Of a stretch of DNA of 64,000 nucleotides, positions 49,640 to 58,488 are shown piece by piece (the stretch's first letter is position 1; every line of letters starts with the position of its first letter). This DNA comes from RYN-230 sp963770545. GTDB lineage: Bacteria > Actinomycetota > Actinomycetes > Streptosporangiales > Streptosporangiaceae. The stretch lies in assembly GCA_963770545.1 (NCBI GenBank), contig CAVYQF010000035.1, positions 124,001 through 188,000 of the forward strand, given 5' to 3'. The notes under the pieces were generated by a model, which made no database searches, had not been told where the DNA came from, and worked only from the letters and a program-made list of their open reading frames with translations. Both the position numbers and the translations under genes were made by a program.

Positions 49640-50800
49640 CTAGCCCAGGTACTCCCGGAGCATCTGGGCCCGGCTGGGGTGGCGGAGCTTGGCGAGCGTC
49701 TTCGACTCGATCTGGCGGATCCGCTCGCGGGTGACACCGAACTCCCGGCCAACCTCTTCCAGTGTCCGGGGATGCCCGTCCATCAGGCCGAACCGGAGCT
49801 GGATGATTTTCTGCTCGCGCGGGGAGAGGGTGTCCAGGATCTGCTCGAGCTGGTCCTGGAGCATGATGAAGGCCGCGGCTTCGATCGGCACCACGGCGTC
49901 CGCGTCCTCGATGAAGTCACCCAGGTCAGAGTCTTCCTCGCCGATCGGGGACTGCAGCGAGACAGGCTCCTGGGCGATCCGCTGTATCTCGGCCACCCGG
50001 TCCGGGGCCAGGCCCATCTCCGCGGCGATCTCCTCCGGCGTGGCCTCCCGGCCCAGATCCTGGTGCAGCTGGCGCTGCACCCGCGCCATCTTGTTGATCG
50101 TCTCCACCATGTGCACCGGGATCCGAATGGTCCTGGCCTGGTCCGCGATGGCACGCGTGATGGCCTGGCGGATCCACCAGGTGGCGTACGTGGAGAACTT
50201 GTAGCCCTTGGTGTAGTCGAACTTCTCGACCGCCCGGATCAGGCCCAGGTTGCCCTCCTGGATCAGGTCCAGGAAAACCAGCCCGCGCCCGATGTACCGC
50301 TTGGCGATGGACACGACCAGCCGGAGGTTGGCCTCAATGAGACGCTGCTTGGCCCGCAACCCGTAGTCGGCCAGCTCGCCGAGTTCCGCGTAGTGCGCGT
50401 CCAGCACCGGGAACCCGCCCTGCAGCTTCTCCTCGGCGAACAGCCCCGCCTCGATGGATTTTGCCAGCTCCACCTCGTCCTGCGCGGTGAGCAGCGGTAC
50501 CCGGCCGATCTCACGCAGGTAGATGCGGACGAGGTCGCCGGTGCCCGCGCGCGTCGAGGTGTCGGCGGGGACGTCCCGGGGGGCGTCGTGCACTTCCTCG
50601 GCCGGGGGATCGACGATCTCGATGCCTTCGTCGGTGAGCAGGCGCACGACGTTGTCGAAGGCATCGGCCGGGAGGTCTGCGGCATCGAGCGTGGACGTGA
50701 TGTCTGCTGCGGAAACAGTGCCGCGTTCCCTGGCCCGTGCGACCAGCTCCGCCACCTGTTCCGCTGACAGACCGCCACTGGGAAGTAACGTAAGGGTCAC
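49640..50800 (-). CDS. rpoD: Primary RNA polymerase sigma factor (RpoD/SigA/HrdB type)
   Basis: A 386-residue sigma-70 group 1/2 factor. Region 1.2 is around DLVRIYLREIGRVPLL. Region 2 has EANLRLVVSIAKRYIGRGL, DLIQEGNLGLIRAVEKFDY and KFSTYATWWIRQAITRAI (2.2-2.4, -10 recognition). Region 3 has HMVETINKMARVQRQLHQDL. Region 4.2 reads EEVGREFGVTRERIRQIESK (-35 recognition). The N-terminal region 1.1 is short compared with larger HrdB proteins. Linkage to dnaG supports the principal sigma role. GTG 50800 lies seven bases after CACACT, suggesting leaderless translation. Confidence 0.93.
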   Translation of the reverse strand: MTLTLLPSGGLSAEQVAELVARARERGTVSAADITSTLDAADLPADAFDNVVRLLTDEGIEIVDPPAEEVHDAPRDVPADTSTRAGTGDLVRIYLREIGRVPLLTAQDEVELAKSIEAGLFAEEKLQGGFPVLDAHYAELGELADYGLRAKQRLIEANLRLVVSIAKRYIGRGLVFLDLIQEGNLGLIRAVEKFDYTKGYKFSTYATWWIRQAITRAIADQARTIRIPVHMVETINKMARVQRQLHQDLGREATPEEIAAEMGLAPDRVAEIQRIAQEPVSLQSPIGEEDSDLGDFIEDADAVVPIEAAAFIMLQDQLEQILDTLSPREQKIIQLRFGLMDGHPRTLEEVGREFGVTRERIRQIESKTLAKLRHPSRAQMLREYLG

Positions 50801-51029
50801 GCAGACCAGTGTGCGCTACGAACCCCGGGTAACGGTGGCGTTAATTTTGTCACCTATTGGTAAGTAACGCATTCAGCGTTCCGGCCGATGTGCGCGGCGG
50901 TCTGCCCGGCTCACCTGCCACAACAGCCCGAGCGGATGACAGCCGACGCAGCAGACCTGCCCGGCACACGCCCGAAGTTCGGCTCGCCGGGACCAGAAAG
51001 CCCGCTTCCAGGCCGGCTTGCAGCGCGCG

Positions 51030-52952
51030 CTACAGAGCGCCCGAAGCCCGCTCCAGGAGCGCCTTCCGGCGCTGCTCCAGCGCCACCAGATCGCCGAACG
51101 TCCGGTTGTAGTCGCTTTGGCCATCGGTCGGGTTCAGACGCTGCAGACGCGATTTCAGCGTGGAGATCTGCCGGCTCACCGCCAGTTCCCCGACCCGGGC
51201 CAGTACTTCCTCGGCATACCGGGCGTCTGCCTCGCCGTCCGCCCGTGGCGTCTCCACCGGCTCCACGGCGAGCCGGGTGACGAACTCCCGGGCCCGGTCG
51301 TTCGGGGCCGCGTCGATCAGGCGGGCGGCCCACTCCCGGTCGGTCCCGGCGCCCGTCACTCCCCCGCAACCGGCGATCAGCTCGCGGACCGAGCCGTGCA
51401 CCGGCACGCTGAAATCATCCTTCTGCAGCATGTCGAAGACCGGGCCGCACAGGGCCGGGCGCTGGATGGCCAGCTTGAGCGCCTGGCGTTCCAGGTTGAC
51501 CACCGGGTCGTTCGCGTCGTACGGGTTCCCGTCCGCAGCGTCCCGGCCGGGTGCGGTCCGTGCTGGCGCACCGCCCGGCCCAGTCCCCCGGGCCGGTCCG
51601 CCGCCGCCCCGCCGGGCGTCCTGACCGGTTTCGTGCTCGCGGACCCGGGCCAGCACGAACTCCTCGTTCAGCATCCCGAGCCAGCGGTCCAGGCTGACCG
51701 CATAACGGTCACGCAGCCCGCGGTCCTTGATCCGGGCGATGATCCGGGCTGCCGTGTCCAGGGCCGCCAGCCGTCCCTCGTTGGTGTCCAGGTTGTGCTT
51801 GGCCAGCTCACTGCGGATGGCGAACTCGAAGACCGGGAGCCGCTGCGCGACCAGGTCCCGCACGGCCTGGTCGCCCTGCTTCAGCCGCAGGTCACACGGA
51901 TCCAGGCCGTCCCGCTGCACCGCCACGAACGTCTGGGTGACGAAGTGCTCCTCGAGGTCGAAGGCCCGCAGCGCCGCGCGCTGGCCGGCCGCGTCCCCGT
52001 CGAAGGTGAAGATGACCTCGCCGCGGAACTGGTCGGCGTCCATCAGGAGCCGGCGGAGGATCTTGATGTGCCCGTCGCCGAATGAGGTGCCGCTCGTGGC
52101 CACGGCAGTCCCGACGCCCGCCAGGTGGCAGGCCATCACGTCGGTGTAACCCTCGACGATGACCGCCTGGCGGCGCGCGGCGATCTCGCGTTTGGCCAGG
52201 TCCGCCCCGTACAGCACGGTGCTCTTGCGGAACAGGGGGGTCTCCGGCGTGTTCAGGTACTTCGGGCCGTCCTCATCCGGGTTGAGCTTACGGGCGCCGA
52301 ACGCGATCACGTCCCCGGTCAGGTCCCGGATCGGCCACATCAGGCGGCCGCGGAACCGGTCCATGGCCCCGCGGCGGCCCTGGCTGGCCAGTCCCCCGGC
52401 CAGCAGTTCCTGCTCGGTGAAGCCCCGGCCGCGCAGGTGCCGGGTGAGCGCCTCCCACTCGGCCGGCGCGTACCCCACCCCGAAGTGCTCCGCGTCGGCC
52501 AGCGTGAAGCCGCGCCCGGTCAGGAACTCACGGCCGGGCGCGGCGGCCGGTGAGTGCAGCCGCTCGGCGTAGTACTCCGCGGCGGCCTGATGCGCCTCCA
52601 GTAGCCTGCGGCGCTGGCTGTGCTCCCGGCCCGGCACCTGGCCGCCCTGCTCGTAGCGCAGGTCGATGCCGGCCCGGGCGGCCAGCCGCTCCACCGATTC
52701 CACGAAGGACAGGCTGTCGATCTGCTGGATGAACTTGATGACGTCGCCGCCGTTGGCGCAGGAGAAGCAGTACCAGAGGCCGCGGGCCGGGGTGACGTTG
52801 AACGAGGGTGTCTTCTCATCGTGGAAGGGGCATAGCCCCTTCAGCGATCCGCCGCCCGCGTTACGCAGCTGGAGGTACTCTCCGACGACCTCATCGATGG
52901 CTGACTTCTCGCGGACGAGTGCGATGTCCTCATCGCGGATCCGGCCCGCCAC
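51030..52952 (-). CDS. dnaG: DNA primase DnaG
   Basis: A 640-residue primase. The N-terminal CHC2 zinc finger is CPFHDEKTPSF...WYCFSCANGGD. The catalytic TOPRIM core shows VIVEGYTDVMACHLAGV, TSGTSFGDGHIKIL and IFTFDGDAAGQRA with its acidic residues. The C-terminal third contains a Gly/Pro-rich hinge (GGGGPARGTGPGGAPA) and a DnaB-binding helical domain. It makes RNA primers at replication forks. I use GTG 52952 (protein start VAGRIRDEDIALVRE), six bases after GGAGG; a GTG two codons upstream is less well placed. The open frame upstream to 53417 is a shadow of the HAD gene. Confidence 0.95.
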   Translation of the reverse strand: MAGRIRDEDIALVREKSAIDEVVGEYLQLRNAGGGSLKGLCPFHDEKTPSFNVTPARGLWYCFSCANGGDVIKFIQQIDSLSFVESVERLAARAGIDLRYEQGGQVPGREHSQRRRLLEAHQAAAEYYAERLHSPAAAPGREFLTGRGFTLADAEHFGVGYAPAEWEALTRHLRGRGFTEQELLAGGLASQGRRGAMDRFRGRLMWPIRDLTGDVIAFGARKLNPDEDGPKYLNTPETPLFRKSTVLYGADLAKREIAARRQAVIVEGYTDVMACHLAGVGTAVATSGTSFGDGHIKILRRLLMDADQFRGEVIFTFDGDAAGQRAALRAFDLEEHFVTQTFVAVQRDGLDPCDLRLKQGDQAVRDLVAQRLPVFEFAIRSELAKHNLDTNEGRLAALDTAARIIARIKDRGLRDRYAVSLDRWLGMLNEEFVLARVREHETGQDARRGGGGPARGTGPGGAPARTAPGRDAADGNPYDANDPVVNLERQALKLAIQRPALCGPVFDMLQKDDFSVPVHGSVRELIAGCGGVTGAGTDREWAARLIDAAPNDRAREFVTRLAVEPVETPRADGEADARYAEEVLARVGELAVSRQISTLKSRLQRLNPTDGQSDYNRTFGDLVALEQRRKALLERASGAL

Positions 52953-53051
52953 TGGCACCCTCCGCCGCTCGCCACTGCTCCCCGTCGCGGCGAGTCTAGT
53001 CCTGGCGGCCGACACCTGCCCCGCGCCGCGCGCGGCCCGGCGGCGGATCCC

Positions 53052-53099
53052 CATGATCACGGTCAAAAAGGGGTGCAGGGCGTCCTGACCGTGATCATG
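53052..53099. repeat. 14-bp perfect inverted repeat with 20-base loop
   Basis: CATGATCACGGTCA (53052-53065) and TGACCGTGATCATG (53086-53099) are exact reverse complements. The loop includes AAAAGGGGTG. It lies between the divergent dnaG and HAD genes. Just after it the 15-bp unit GCCTGTCGGCGGGCA is repeated in tandem. It may be a dispersed REP-like element or a binding site; a terminator is unlikely between divergent starts. Confidence 0.75.
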
Positions 53100-53186
53100 A
53101 AGCGCGGCACCCCCGGGGGCCGGCAGCCTGTCGGCGGGCAGCCTGTCGGCGGGCAGCCCGGGAACCCGATGAGGTAGCGTCGCGAC

Positions 53187-53894
53187 GTGCGCGGCCGCCT
53201 GGTCCTGTGGGATGTGGACCACACACTGATCAACGCGGGCCGCGCCGGCTGGCGGGTGTACCAGCTGGCCTTCGGTGAGATGTTCGGCCGTGACGTGCCC
53301 GCCGCCCCGTCGATGGCCGGGCGTACCGACCGGGCCATCGCGCTCGAGGCCCTGGCCCTGGCGGGCGTGCCGCACCCCCGGACCCAGGTGGATGCCTTCC
53401 AGCGGCTCCTCGCGCAACTGGCCCCCGACGTCACGGACCTGGTCAGGGAGCAGGGGCAGGTCCTACCGGGCGCCGCCGAGGCCGTCAGGGCGCTGGCTGC
53501 CCGGCCCTGGGACGGCGGTCCCCTCGTGCAGTCGGTGCTGACCGGCAACATGCGGGTGATGGCCCAGGTGAAGCTGGGCGCCCTCGGCCTCGACCGCCAC
53601 CTGGACCTGCAGGTGGGTGCTTACGGCGACGCCCACGAGATCCGGGGCGACCTGGTCCCGCTGGCCCGGGCCAGCGCCACGTCGGCGTACGGGGCGGATT
53701 TCAGCGGGACGGCCACGGTGCTGGTCGGAGACACGCCCCTGGACGTCGAGGCGGCGCAGGTGGCCGGGGCCCGGGCCGTGGCGGTCGCGTCCGGCGAATT
53801 CTCGGTGGCCGATCTCACGGCGTCGGGCGCCGATGCCGTCCTGTCCGATCTCCGCGACACCGCCGCGGTGCTGGCCGCGATCCTCCCTGCCTGA
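53187..53894 (+). CDS. HAD family hydrolase
   Basis: A 235-residue phosphatase-like protein. Motif I is VLWDVDHTLINAG (nucleophile Asp and second Asp). The cap includes DRAIALEALALAGVPHP. Motif II is around QSVLTGNMRVMAQVKL and motif III/IV is TVLVGDTPLDVEAAQ. It probably dephosphorylates a small phospho-metabolite (phosphoglycolate-phosphatase-like group). GTG 53187 is six bases after TAGCGT and has no Shine-Dalgarno. It is divergent from dnaG and separated by an inverted repeat. Confidence 0.9.
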   Translation: MRGRLVLWDVDHTLINAGRAGWRVYQLAFGEMFGRDVPAAPSMAGRTDRAIALEALALAGVPHPRTQVDAFQRLLAQLAPDVTDLVREQGQVLPGAAEAVRALAARPWDGGPLVQSVLTGNMRVMAQVKLGALGLDRHLDLQVGAYGDAHEIRGDLVPLARASATSAYGADFSGTATVLVGDTPLDVEAAQVAGARAVAVASGEFSVADLTASGADAVLSDLRDTAAVLAAILPA

Positions 53895-54026
53895 CCGTCC
53901 CGGGTCGGGCGGTCCCCGACCCGGGCTGTCCTCACCCCGTGCCGGCCGCGCCGGTTCCTGATTTCCCCCGGCTCCACCATGCTGTGTATCGCGACCTGGC
54001 TAACGCACGGCGAAGGAGTCCCCTCG

Positions 54027-55079
54027 ATGATCATTGATTGTGCTCACTACCAGGACGGCCGCAGGCGGGAGGAGGGGCCGGTCTCGCTGGAGGAGGCCGC
54101 AGCCAGGCGCGCCCAGGGCGGATTCGTGTGGCTCGGGCTGTTCGAACCCGGGGTGGAAGAGCTGGATCAGGTCCGTGAGATCTTCGGGCTGCACGAGCTG
54201 GCGGTGGAGGACGCGCAGAACTTTCACATGCGGCCCAAGATCGAGCAGTACGAGGGTGACGTGCGCCTGGTCATCCTGCGCACCGCGCGCTACGACGACG
54301 AGGCGGAGGACGTGGAGTTCGGCGAGATCAGCGTCTTCCTGGCGCCCACCTTCGTGATCACGGTGCGGCAGGGGGTGGCGAGCGAACTCCGGGAGGCCCG
54401 CCAGCGGCTGGAGCAGCGGCCCGAATTGCTCAAAGCGGGCAGTACCTCGGCGCTGTGGGCCATCCTGGATGAGGTCGTGGACGGGTACGCGCCGGTCGTG
54501 GCCGGGCTCGAGAACGACATCGACCAGATCGAGGCCACTGTTTTCTCCGGGACCGTGGCCCCCACCGAGCGGATCTACTCGCTGCGCCGCGAGGCCACCG
54601 AGTTCTACCGGGCCGTTCATCCGCTGCTCGGCGTGGTCTCCGCGGTAAGGCGAACCGTCGAGCCGAATCTGAAACCCTATCTGCGTGACGTCCAGGACCA
54701 CCTGCTGTTGGTCGACGAGGAGGTCGCGGCCCAGCGTGACCTGCTCGGCACGGTGCTGGAAGCCAACATGGCGGTGATCTCGGTCGAGCAGACGCAGGTC
54801 AGCGTCCGGCAGAACGCCACCATCGAGCAGCTCACCATCCTGGCCACGGTATTCCTGCCGCTCACGTTCGTCACCGGGTTCTTCGGCCAGAACTTCGGCT
54901 GGCTGGTCCGGCACATCAGTGGCCCGGCCGAGTTCGTCTTCTACGGGATCGGCGGGCTGATCGTGCCCCTGGTGCTGCTGTTCTTGTGGCTGCGGCTCCG
55001 CAGGCCGGATCCGGACACCAGCGCGCCGGCCAAGGCCGGCCCGCGGCTGCAGACCGCACCCGAAGGAGGGGACCGCTGA
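54027..55079 (+). CDS. corA: CorA-family Mg2+/Co2+ transporter, GQN variant
   Basis: A 350-residue CorA-type channel. A long acidic and helical cytoplasmic domain (about 1-285) precedes two C-terminal spans. The loop after span 1 reads TGFFGQNFGWLV, so the canonical GMN filter motif is GQN. The helix with LEANMAVISVEQTQVSVRQN before it is typical. Basic residues follow the last span (LRLRRPD). Divalent-cation transport is expected, but selectivity may be altered. ATG 54027 follows AGGAG by 8 bases; the frame is open upstream to 53979. Confidence 0.88.
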   Translation: MIIDCAHYQDGRRREEGPVSLEEAAARRAQGGFVWLGLFEPGVEELDQVREIFGLHELAVEDAQNFHMRPKIEQYEGDVRLVILRTARYDDEAEDVEFGEISVFLAPTFVITVRQGVASELREARQRLEQRPELLKAGSTSALWAILDEVVDGYAPVVAGLENDIDQIEATVFSGTVAPTERIYSLRREATEFYRAVHPLLGVVSAVRRTVEPNLKPYLRDVQDHLLLVDEEVAAQRDLLGTVLEANMAVISVEQTQVSVRQNATIEQLTILATVFLPLTFVTGFFGQNFGWLVRHISGPAEFVFYGIGGLIVPLVLLFLWLRLRRPDPDTSAPAKAGPRLQTAPEGGDR

Positions 55080-55135
55080 GCAGGAGCAGGTCCCGGCCAC
55101 GCGGTCACGGCCGGCCGTCGGGCAGACTGGGGGTC

Positions 55136-56014
55136 ATGGCCCGGGCGCCATGGACAGCGGAAGTGTCGGAGTCGGTGCAGGCGGCTCCGGCGGCGCCGCT
55201 ACGCGGCCTGGTCGCCTGGTACAGCGGATACCGGCAGGCGGGCCTGCCACCAGGCCGGCACCGGGGACTTCCCTCGCCCTACCTGACCCTGATCATCACC
55301 CTGGATGACCCGCTGACCGTCTCGGCGCACCCGGATCCCGCCGACCCGCCGGGCGATTACGTGACCCTGGCGGGCGGCTTGCACACCACGCCGGCACTGA
55401 TCACCCACCCGGGCCGCCAGTCCGGCATCCAGCTTGCCCTCAGCCCGCTCGGCGCCCGGGCCCTGCTTGGCCGGCCTGCGGGTGAACTGGCCGGAATCGA
55501 CGTGGACGGCTCTGAGGTCCTCGGGGCCATGGCCCGCGAACTGCACGAGCGGCTCCGCGACGCAGGCACCTGGGCCGCCCGGTTCGCGCTGCTCGACCAG
55601 ATCCTGCTCGACCACGCCGACCTGGACCAGCAGGTGGCCCCGGACGTCACCGAAGCCTGGCGGCTGCTGACCTGCAGCAGGGGCAGGATCCAGGCCGGGG
55701 AACTGGCCCGGCGGGTCGGCTGGAGCCCCCGCTACCTCCAACGCCGGCTGCTCACCGAGACCGGCCTGACCCCGAAGGCCGCCGCCCGGGTGACCCGGTT
55801 CGACCGGGCCCGGCGAGCACTGCAGCGCCAGGCCACCGGCCCAGGCGAAGCCACCCTGGCCCGCCTGGCCGCGGAGTCCGGCTACTACGACCAGGCCCAC
55901 CTGGCCCGGGAGTTCCGCGAGCTGGCCGGGTGCCCCCCGTCAACCTGGCTGGCGGAGGAGTTCCGAAACGTCCAATCCAGCCCAGCCGCCCAGCGCGCAG
56001 ACTACTGGTCATGA
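55136..56014 (+). CDS. AraC family transcriptional regulator
   Basis: A 292-residue protein with an N-terminal AraC-type sensor domain (HRGLPSPYLTLIITLDDP, and PLGARALLGRPAGELAGIDV). The C-terminal double HTH reads IQAGELARRVGWSPRYLQRR, LLTETGLTPKAAARVTRFDR and LARLAAESGYYDQAHLAREF. Its last codons overlap the VOC gene start (ATGA), so the VOC protein is the likely co-expressed partner or target. ATG 55136 lies seven bases after CAGACT, suggesting a leaderless start. The inducer is unknown. Confidence 0.9.
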   Translation: MARAPWTAEVSESVQAAPAAPLRGLVAWYSGYRQAGLPPGRHRGLPSPYLTLIITLDDPLTVSAHPDPADPPGDYVTLAGGLHTTPALITHPGRQSGIQLALSPLGARALLGRPAGELAGIDVDGSEVLGAMARELHERLRDAGTWAARFALLDQILLDHADLDQQVAPDVTEAWRLLTCSRGRIQAGELARRVGWSPRYLQRRLLTETGLTPKAAARVTRFDRARRALQRQATGPGEATLARLAAESGYYDQAHLAREFRELAGCPPSTWLAEEFRNVQSSPAAQRADYWS

Positions 56015-56427
56015 GCGATAACACCCCGCCACCCCAGGTGTGGCCCACTCTGCGGGCCCGCGACGCGCGGGCCCTGATCCGCTTCCTCGTCAACGCGTTC
56101 GGCTTCGAGGAGACCGTGGTCTACGGCGACGGCGACGTCGTCCACCATGCGCAGCTGTCCTGGCCGCCCGGCGGCGGCGTCATGCTCGGCTCGGTCCGGG
56201 AAGGCCAGGCGGAAGACAGCTGGCCGGTGCCGCCCGGCACCTTCGGCGCCTACGTGGTCACCGACGACCCGGACGGCGTGTACGCCCGGGCCACCGCGGC
56301 CGGCGCGGAGATCATCGACGGGCTGCACGAGACCGACTACGGCTCCCGCGACTTCGCAGCCCGCGACCCGGAAGGCAACCGCTGGTCCTTCGGCACCTAC
56401 CGCGGCGAGCCCCGCAAATCCGGCTGA
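56011..56427 (+). CDS. VOC family protein
   Basis: A 138-residue vicinal-oxygen-chelate fold protein (DUF/glyoxalase-like): WPTLRARDARALIRFLVNAF, VHHAQLSWPPGGGVMLGSV and FAARDPEGNRWSFGTYRGE. It resembles PhnB/glyoxalase-like stress proteins that bind or modify small molecules. It starts in an ATGA overlap with the AraC gene and probably responds to the same signal. It is convergent with the aldo/keto reductase. Confidence 0.88.
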   Translation: MSDNTPPPQVWPTLRARDARALIRFLVNAFGFEETVVYGDGDVVHHAQLSWPPGGGVMLGSVREGQAEDSWPVPPGTFGAYVVTDDPDGVYARATAAGAEIIDGLHETDYGSRDFAARDPEGNRWSFGTYRGEPRKSG

Positions 56428-56481
56428 CCCGGCGGGCACCCGCGAGGCGGCCGCCGAGGCCGTCGCGGCAGCCTGCGGGAT

Positions 56482-57477
56482 CTAGGTGGTGCCGGCCCTC
56501 GTCGTCACCGGGACCGCGAACGAGCGCCGGTCCCCCGCCCAGCCAGAGCGGGGCAGCTCGCCGGCCAGCCGCTCCAGGTCGGCCGGGCTGAGCCGGACTC
56601 CCGCCGCGGCGGCGTTCTCCGCGATCCGGTCCGGGCGGCGGCTGCCCGGGATCGGGACGACGTCCGGGCCCTGGGCGAGCAGCCAGGCCAGGGCGAGCTG
56701 GCCCGGGGTCAGCCCGAGCGCCGCCGCCAGGTCGCGCAGCACGGCCACATGACGCAGGTTGCGGTCCAGCGCCGGGCCGTGGAACCGCGGGTCCGCGCGG
56801 CGGAAGTCGCTGCCATCGATATCCGCGGCGCCGAGGGTGGCGGTGAGCAGGCCGCGGCCGAGCGGGCTATAGGGCACCAGCCCGATACCCAGCCGCCGGG
56901 CGGCCGGCACCACGTCGTCCTCCGGATCGCGCCACAGCAGCGACCACTCGAACTCCACCGCGCTGACCGGGTGCACCGCCGCGGCCTGCTCCAGCTGGGC
57001 CGGGGTGGCCTCCGACAGTCCGAGATAGCGGACCTTGCCCTCGGCCACCAGCGCGGCCATCGCACCCACGGTGTCCGCCACCGGCACGTCCGGATCGACC
57101 CGGTGCAGGTAGTACAGGTCGATCACGTCGCGTCCGAGGCGTCGCAGCGACGCCTCGCAGTAGCCGCGGACGTGCTCAGGCCGCCCGTCGACGCGCACCC
57201 CGCCCGGGTCGCGGACGATGCCGAACTTGGTGGCGATCTGCACCTGGTCCGCCCGGCCGCGCAGGGCCCGGGCGATCAGCCGCTCGTTGTGCCCCTGGCC
57301 GTAGCTCATCGCGGTGTCCAGCATGCTCACGCCGAGGTCGAGGGCCCGGTGAATGACCCGGACCGAGTCCGCGTCGTCGGCCGGCCCGTATCCCTGGGAC
57401 AGCCCCATGCATCCCAGTCCGATCGCGGACGTGACCAGCTCGCCGAGGTTCCGTGGCGGCATCGTTTGTTGCTGCAC
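56482..57477 (-). CDS. Aldo/keto reductase
   Basis: A ~331-residue TIM-barrel reductase of the AKR13-like group. Catalytic residues are in SMLDTAMSYGQGHNE (Asp, Tyr), VQIATKFGIVRDPGG (Lys) and DLYYLHRVDPDVP (His). The C-terminal NADPH segment is PIPGSRRPDRIAENAAA. I choose GTG 57477, which gives the usual spacing to GLGCMGLS and lies six bases after CACGCT; ATG 57462 is an alternative. It is divergent from a LysR gene with a dyad between them, so the LysR protein probably controls it. Confidence 0.88.
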   Translation of the reverse strand: MQQQTMPPRNLGELVTSAIGLGCMGLSQGYGPADDADSVRVIHRALDLGVSMLDTAMSYGQGHNERLIARALRGRADQVQIATKFGIVRDPGGVRVDGRPEHVRGYCEASLRRLGRDVIDLYYLHRVDPDVPVADTVGAMAALVAEGKVRYLGLSEATPAQLEQAAAVHPVSAVEFEWSLLWRDPEDDVVPAARRLGIGLVPYSPLGRGLLTATLGAADIDGSDFRRADPRFHGPALDRNLRHVAVLRDLAAALGLTPGQLALAWLLAQGPDVVPIPGSRRPDRIAENAAAAGVRLSPADLERLAGELPRSGWAGDRRSFAVPVTTRAGTT

Positions 57478-57503
57478 GGCTCCAGCGTGCCCGCCGGCTA
57501 CCC

Positions 57504-57536
57504 ATAAGTCCAAGACAGCTTTGCGCTTGAAGTTAT
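57504..57536. promoter_or_regulatory. Candidate LysR operator (11-11-11 dyad)
   Basis: ATAAGTCCAAG (57504-57514) and CTTGAAGTTAT (57526-57536) are inverted with 9 of 11 matches around an 11-bp centre. The dyad lies in the 78-bp gap between the aldo/keto reductase and LysR genes. Position and geometry fit a LysR-type binding site. Confidence 0.6.
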
Positions 57537-57555
57537 AAGCAGTCACTATTAATGC

Positions 57556-58488
57556 GTGGAGCTACGGCAGCTCGCTTACTTTGAGGCGGTCGTGCGGCAC
57601 GGCGGGTTCAGCCGGGCCGCCGAACAGCTGCACGTCGCTCAGCCCGCGGTGTCCGCCCAGATCCGCCGGCTGGAGCAGGAACTCGGCACCACCCTGCTCG
57701 AGCGGACCACGCGCCGGGTCAGGCTCACGGCCGCGGGCGAGCTGGTGCTGGCCCGGGCGCGCAGCGCGCTCGCCCAGGTCGAGGGGGCCCGGGCCGACCT
57801 GGCCGAGCTGGCCACGGTGACCCGGGGGCAGTTGCGGGTCGGCGCGACCCAGCTGCTCGCCTCGATCGACCTCCCCCGCGCCCTGGCCGGGTTCCACCGC
57901 CGCTATCCGGGGGTGACCATCGCCCTGCGCACCGGCCTCATCTCAGATCTCCTTGCGGACCTGGACGCGGGCCGGATCGACGTGGCGTTGTGCCCTGTTC
58001 ACGACGATCTGCCCGGCGCTTATCTCGGCCAGCCGCTGGCCGCTGAGACCGTCGTGCTGGCCACGGCGCCGGGACGGTACACGTTCGCCGGGGGGGTGGC
58101 CCGGCTCGCCGACGTCCGGGACGAGCCGTTCGTGTGCCTGCCCGCTGGCAGCGGGCTGCGCGGAATCCTGGTGGATGCAGCCGCCGCCGAGGGGTTCGTG
58201 CCCCGCATCCCGTTCGAGACGCACAGCCCGGCCAGCGTGTGTGAACTCGTGGCGGCCGGACTAGGGGTCGCGCTGCTGGCTGGATCCTCCGCGCGGGCCG
58301 CGGGTCAGGCTATCGATAGCCATCCGCTCCAGCCCGAGTTGGCGCACCCGCCTATCGGCCTGGTCCGGCTGCGCGGCCGTCCGCCCGGCCCAGCCGCCCG
58401 GGCCTGGGCCGAGCACCTGGTGCGGGCCTGCGACCCGGATCCGGGCCGTCCAGGACCCGATCGCAGCGGGTCTGGGCCAAGCACCTGA
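57556..58488 (+). CDS. LysR family transcriptional regulator
   Basis: A 310-residue regulator. The N-terminal winged HTH reads MELRQLAYFEAVVRHGGFSR and LHVAQPAVSAQIRRLEQELG. The effector domain starts RGQLRVGATQLLASIDLP, with later EPFVCLPAGSGLRG and VCELVAAGLGVALL. The last ~20 residues are Pro/Gly-rich. GTG 57556 is six bases after CACTAT, a leaderless-type arrangement. It probably controls the divergent aldo/keto reductase through the dyad at 57504-57536. Confidence 0.93.
   Translation: MELRQLAYFEAVVRHGGFSRAAEQLHVAQPAVSAQIRRLEQELGTTLLERTTRRVRLTAAGELVLARARSALAQVEGARADLAELATVTRGQLRVGATQLLASIDLPRALAGFHRRYPGVTIALRTGLISDLLADLDAGRIDVALCPVHDDLPGAYLGQPLAAETVVLATAPGRYTFAGGVARLADVRDEPFVCLPAGSGLRGILVDAAAAEGFVPRIPFETHSPASVCELVAAGLGVALLAGSSARAAGQAIDSHPLQPELAHPPIGLVRLRGRPPGPAARAWAEHLVRACDPDPGRPGPDRSGSGPST

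Noticed and set aside
50873..51124. A cysteine-containing minus-strand frame (QVCCVGCHP) between dnaG and rpoD
   Set aside because: The only ATG lies inside dnaG and no usable start follows the dnaG stop. The CxxC-like pattern alone is not enough to call a gene, although a conserved TTG-started small protein cannot be fully excluded.
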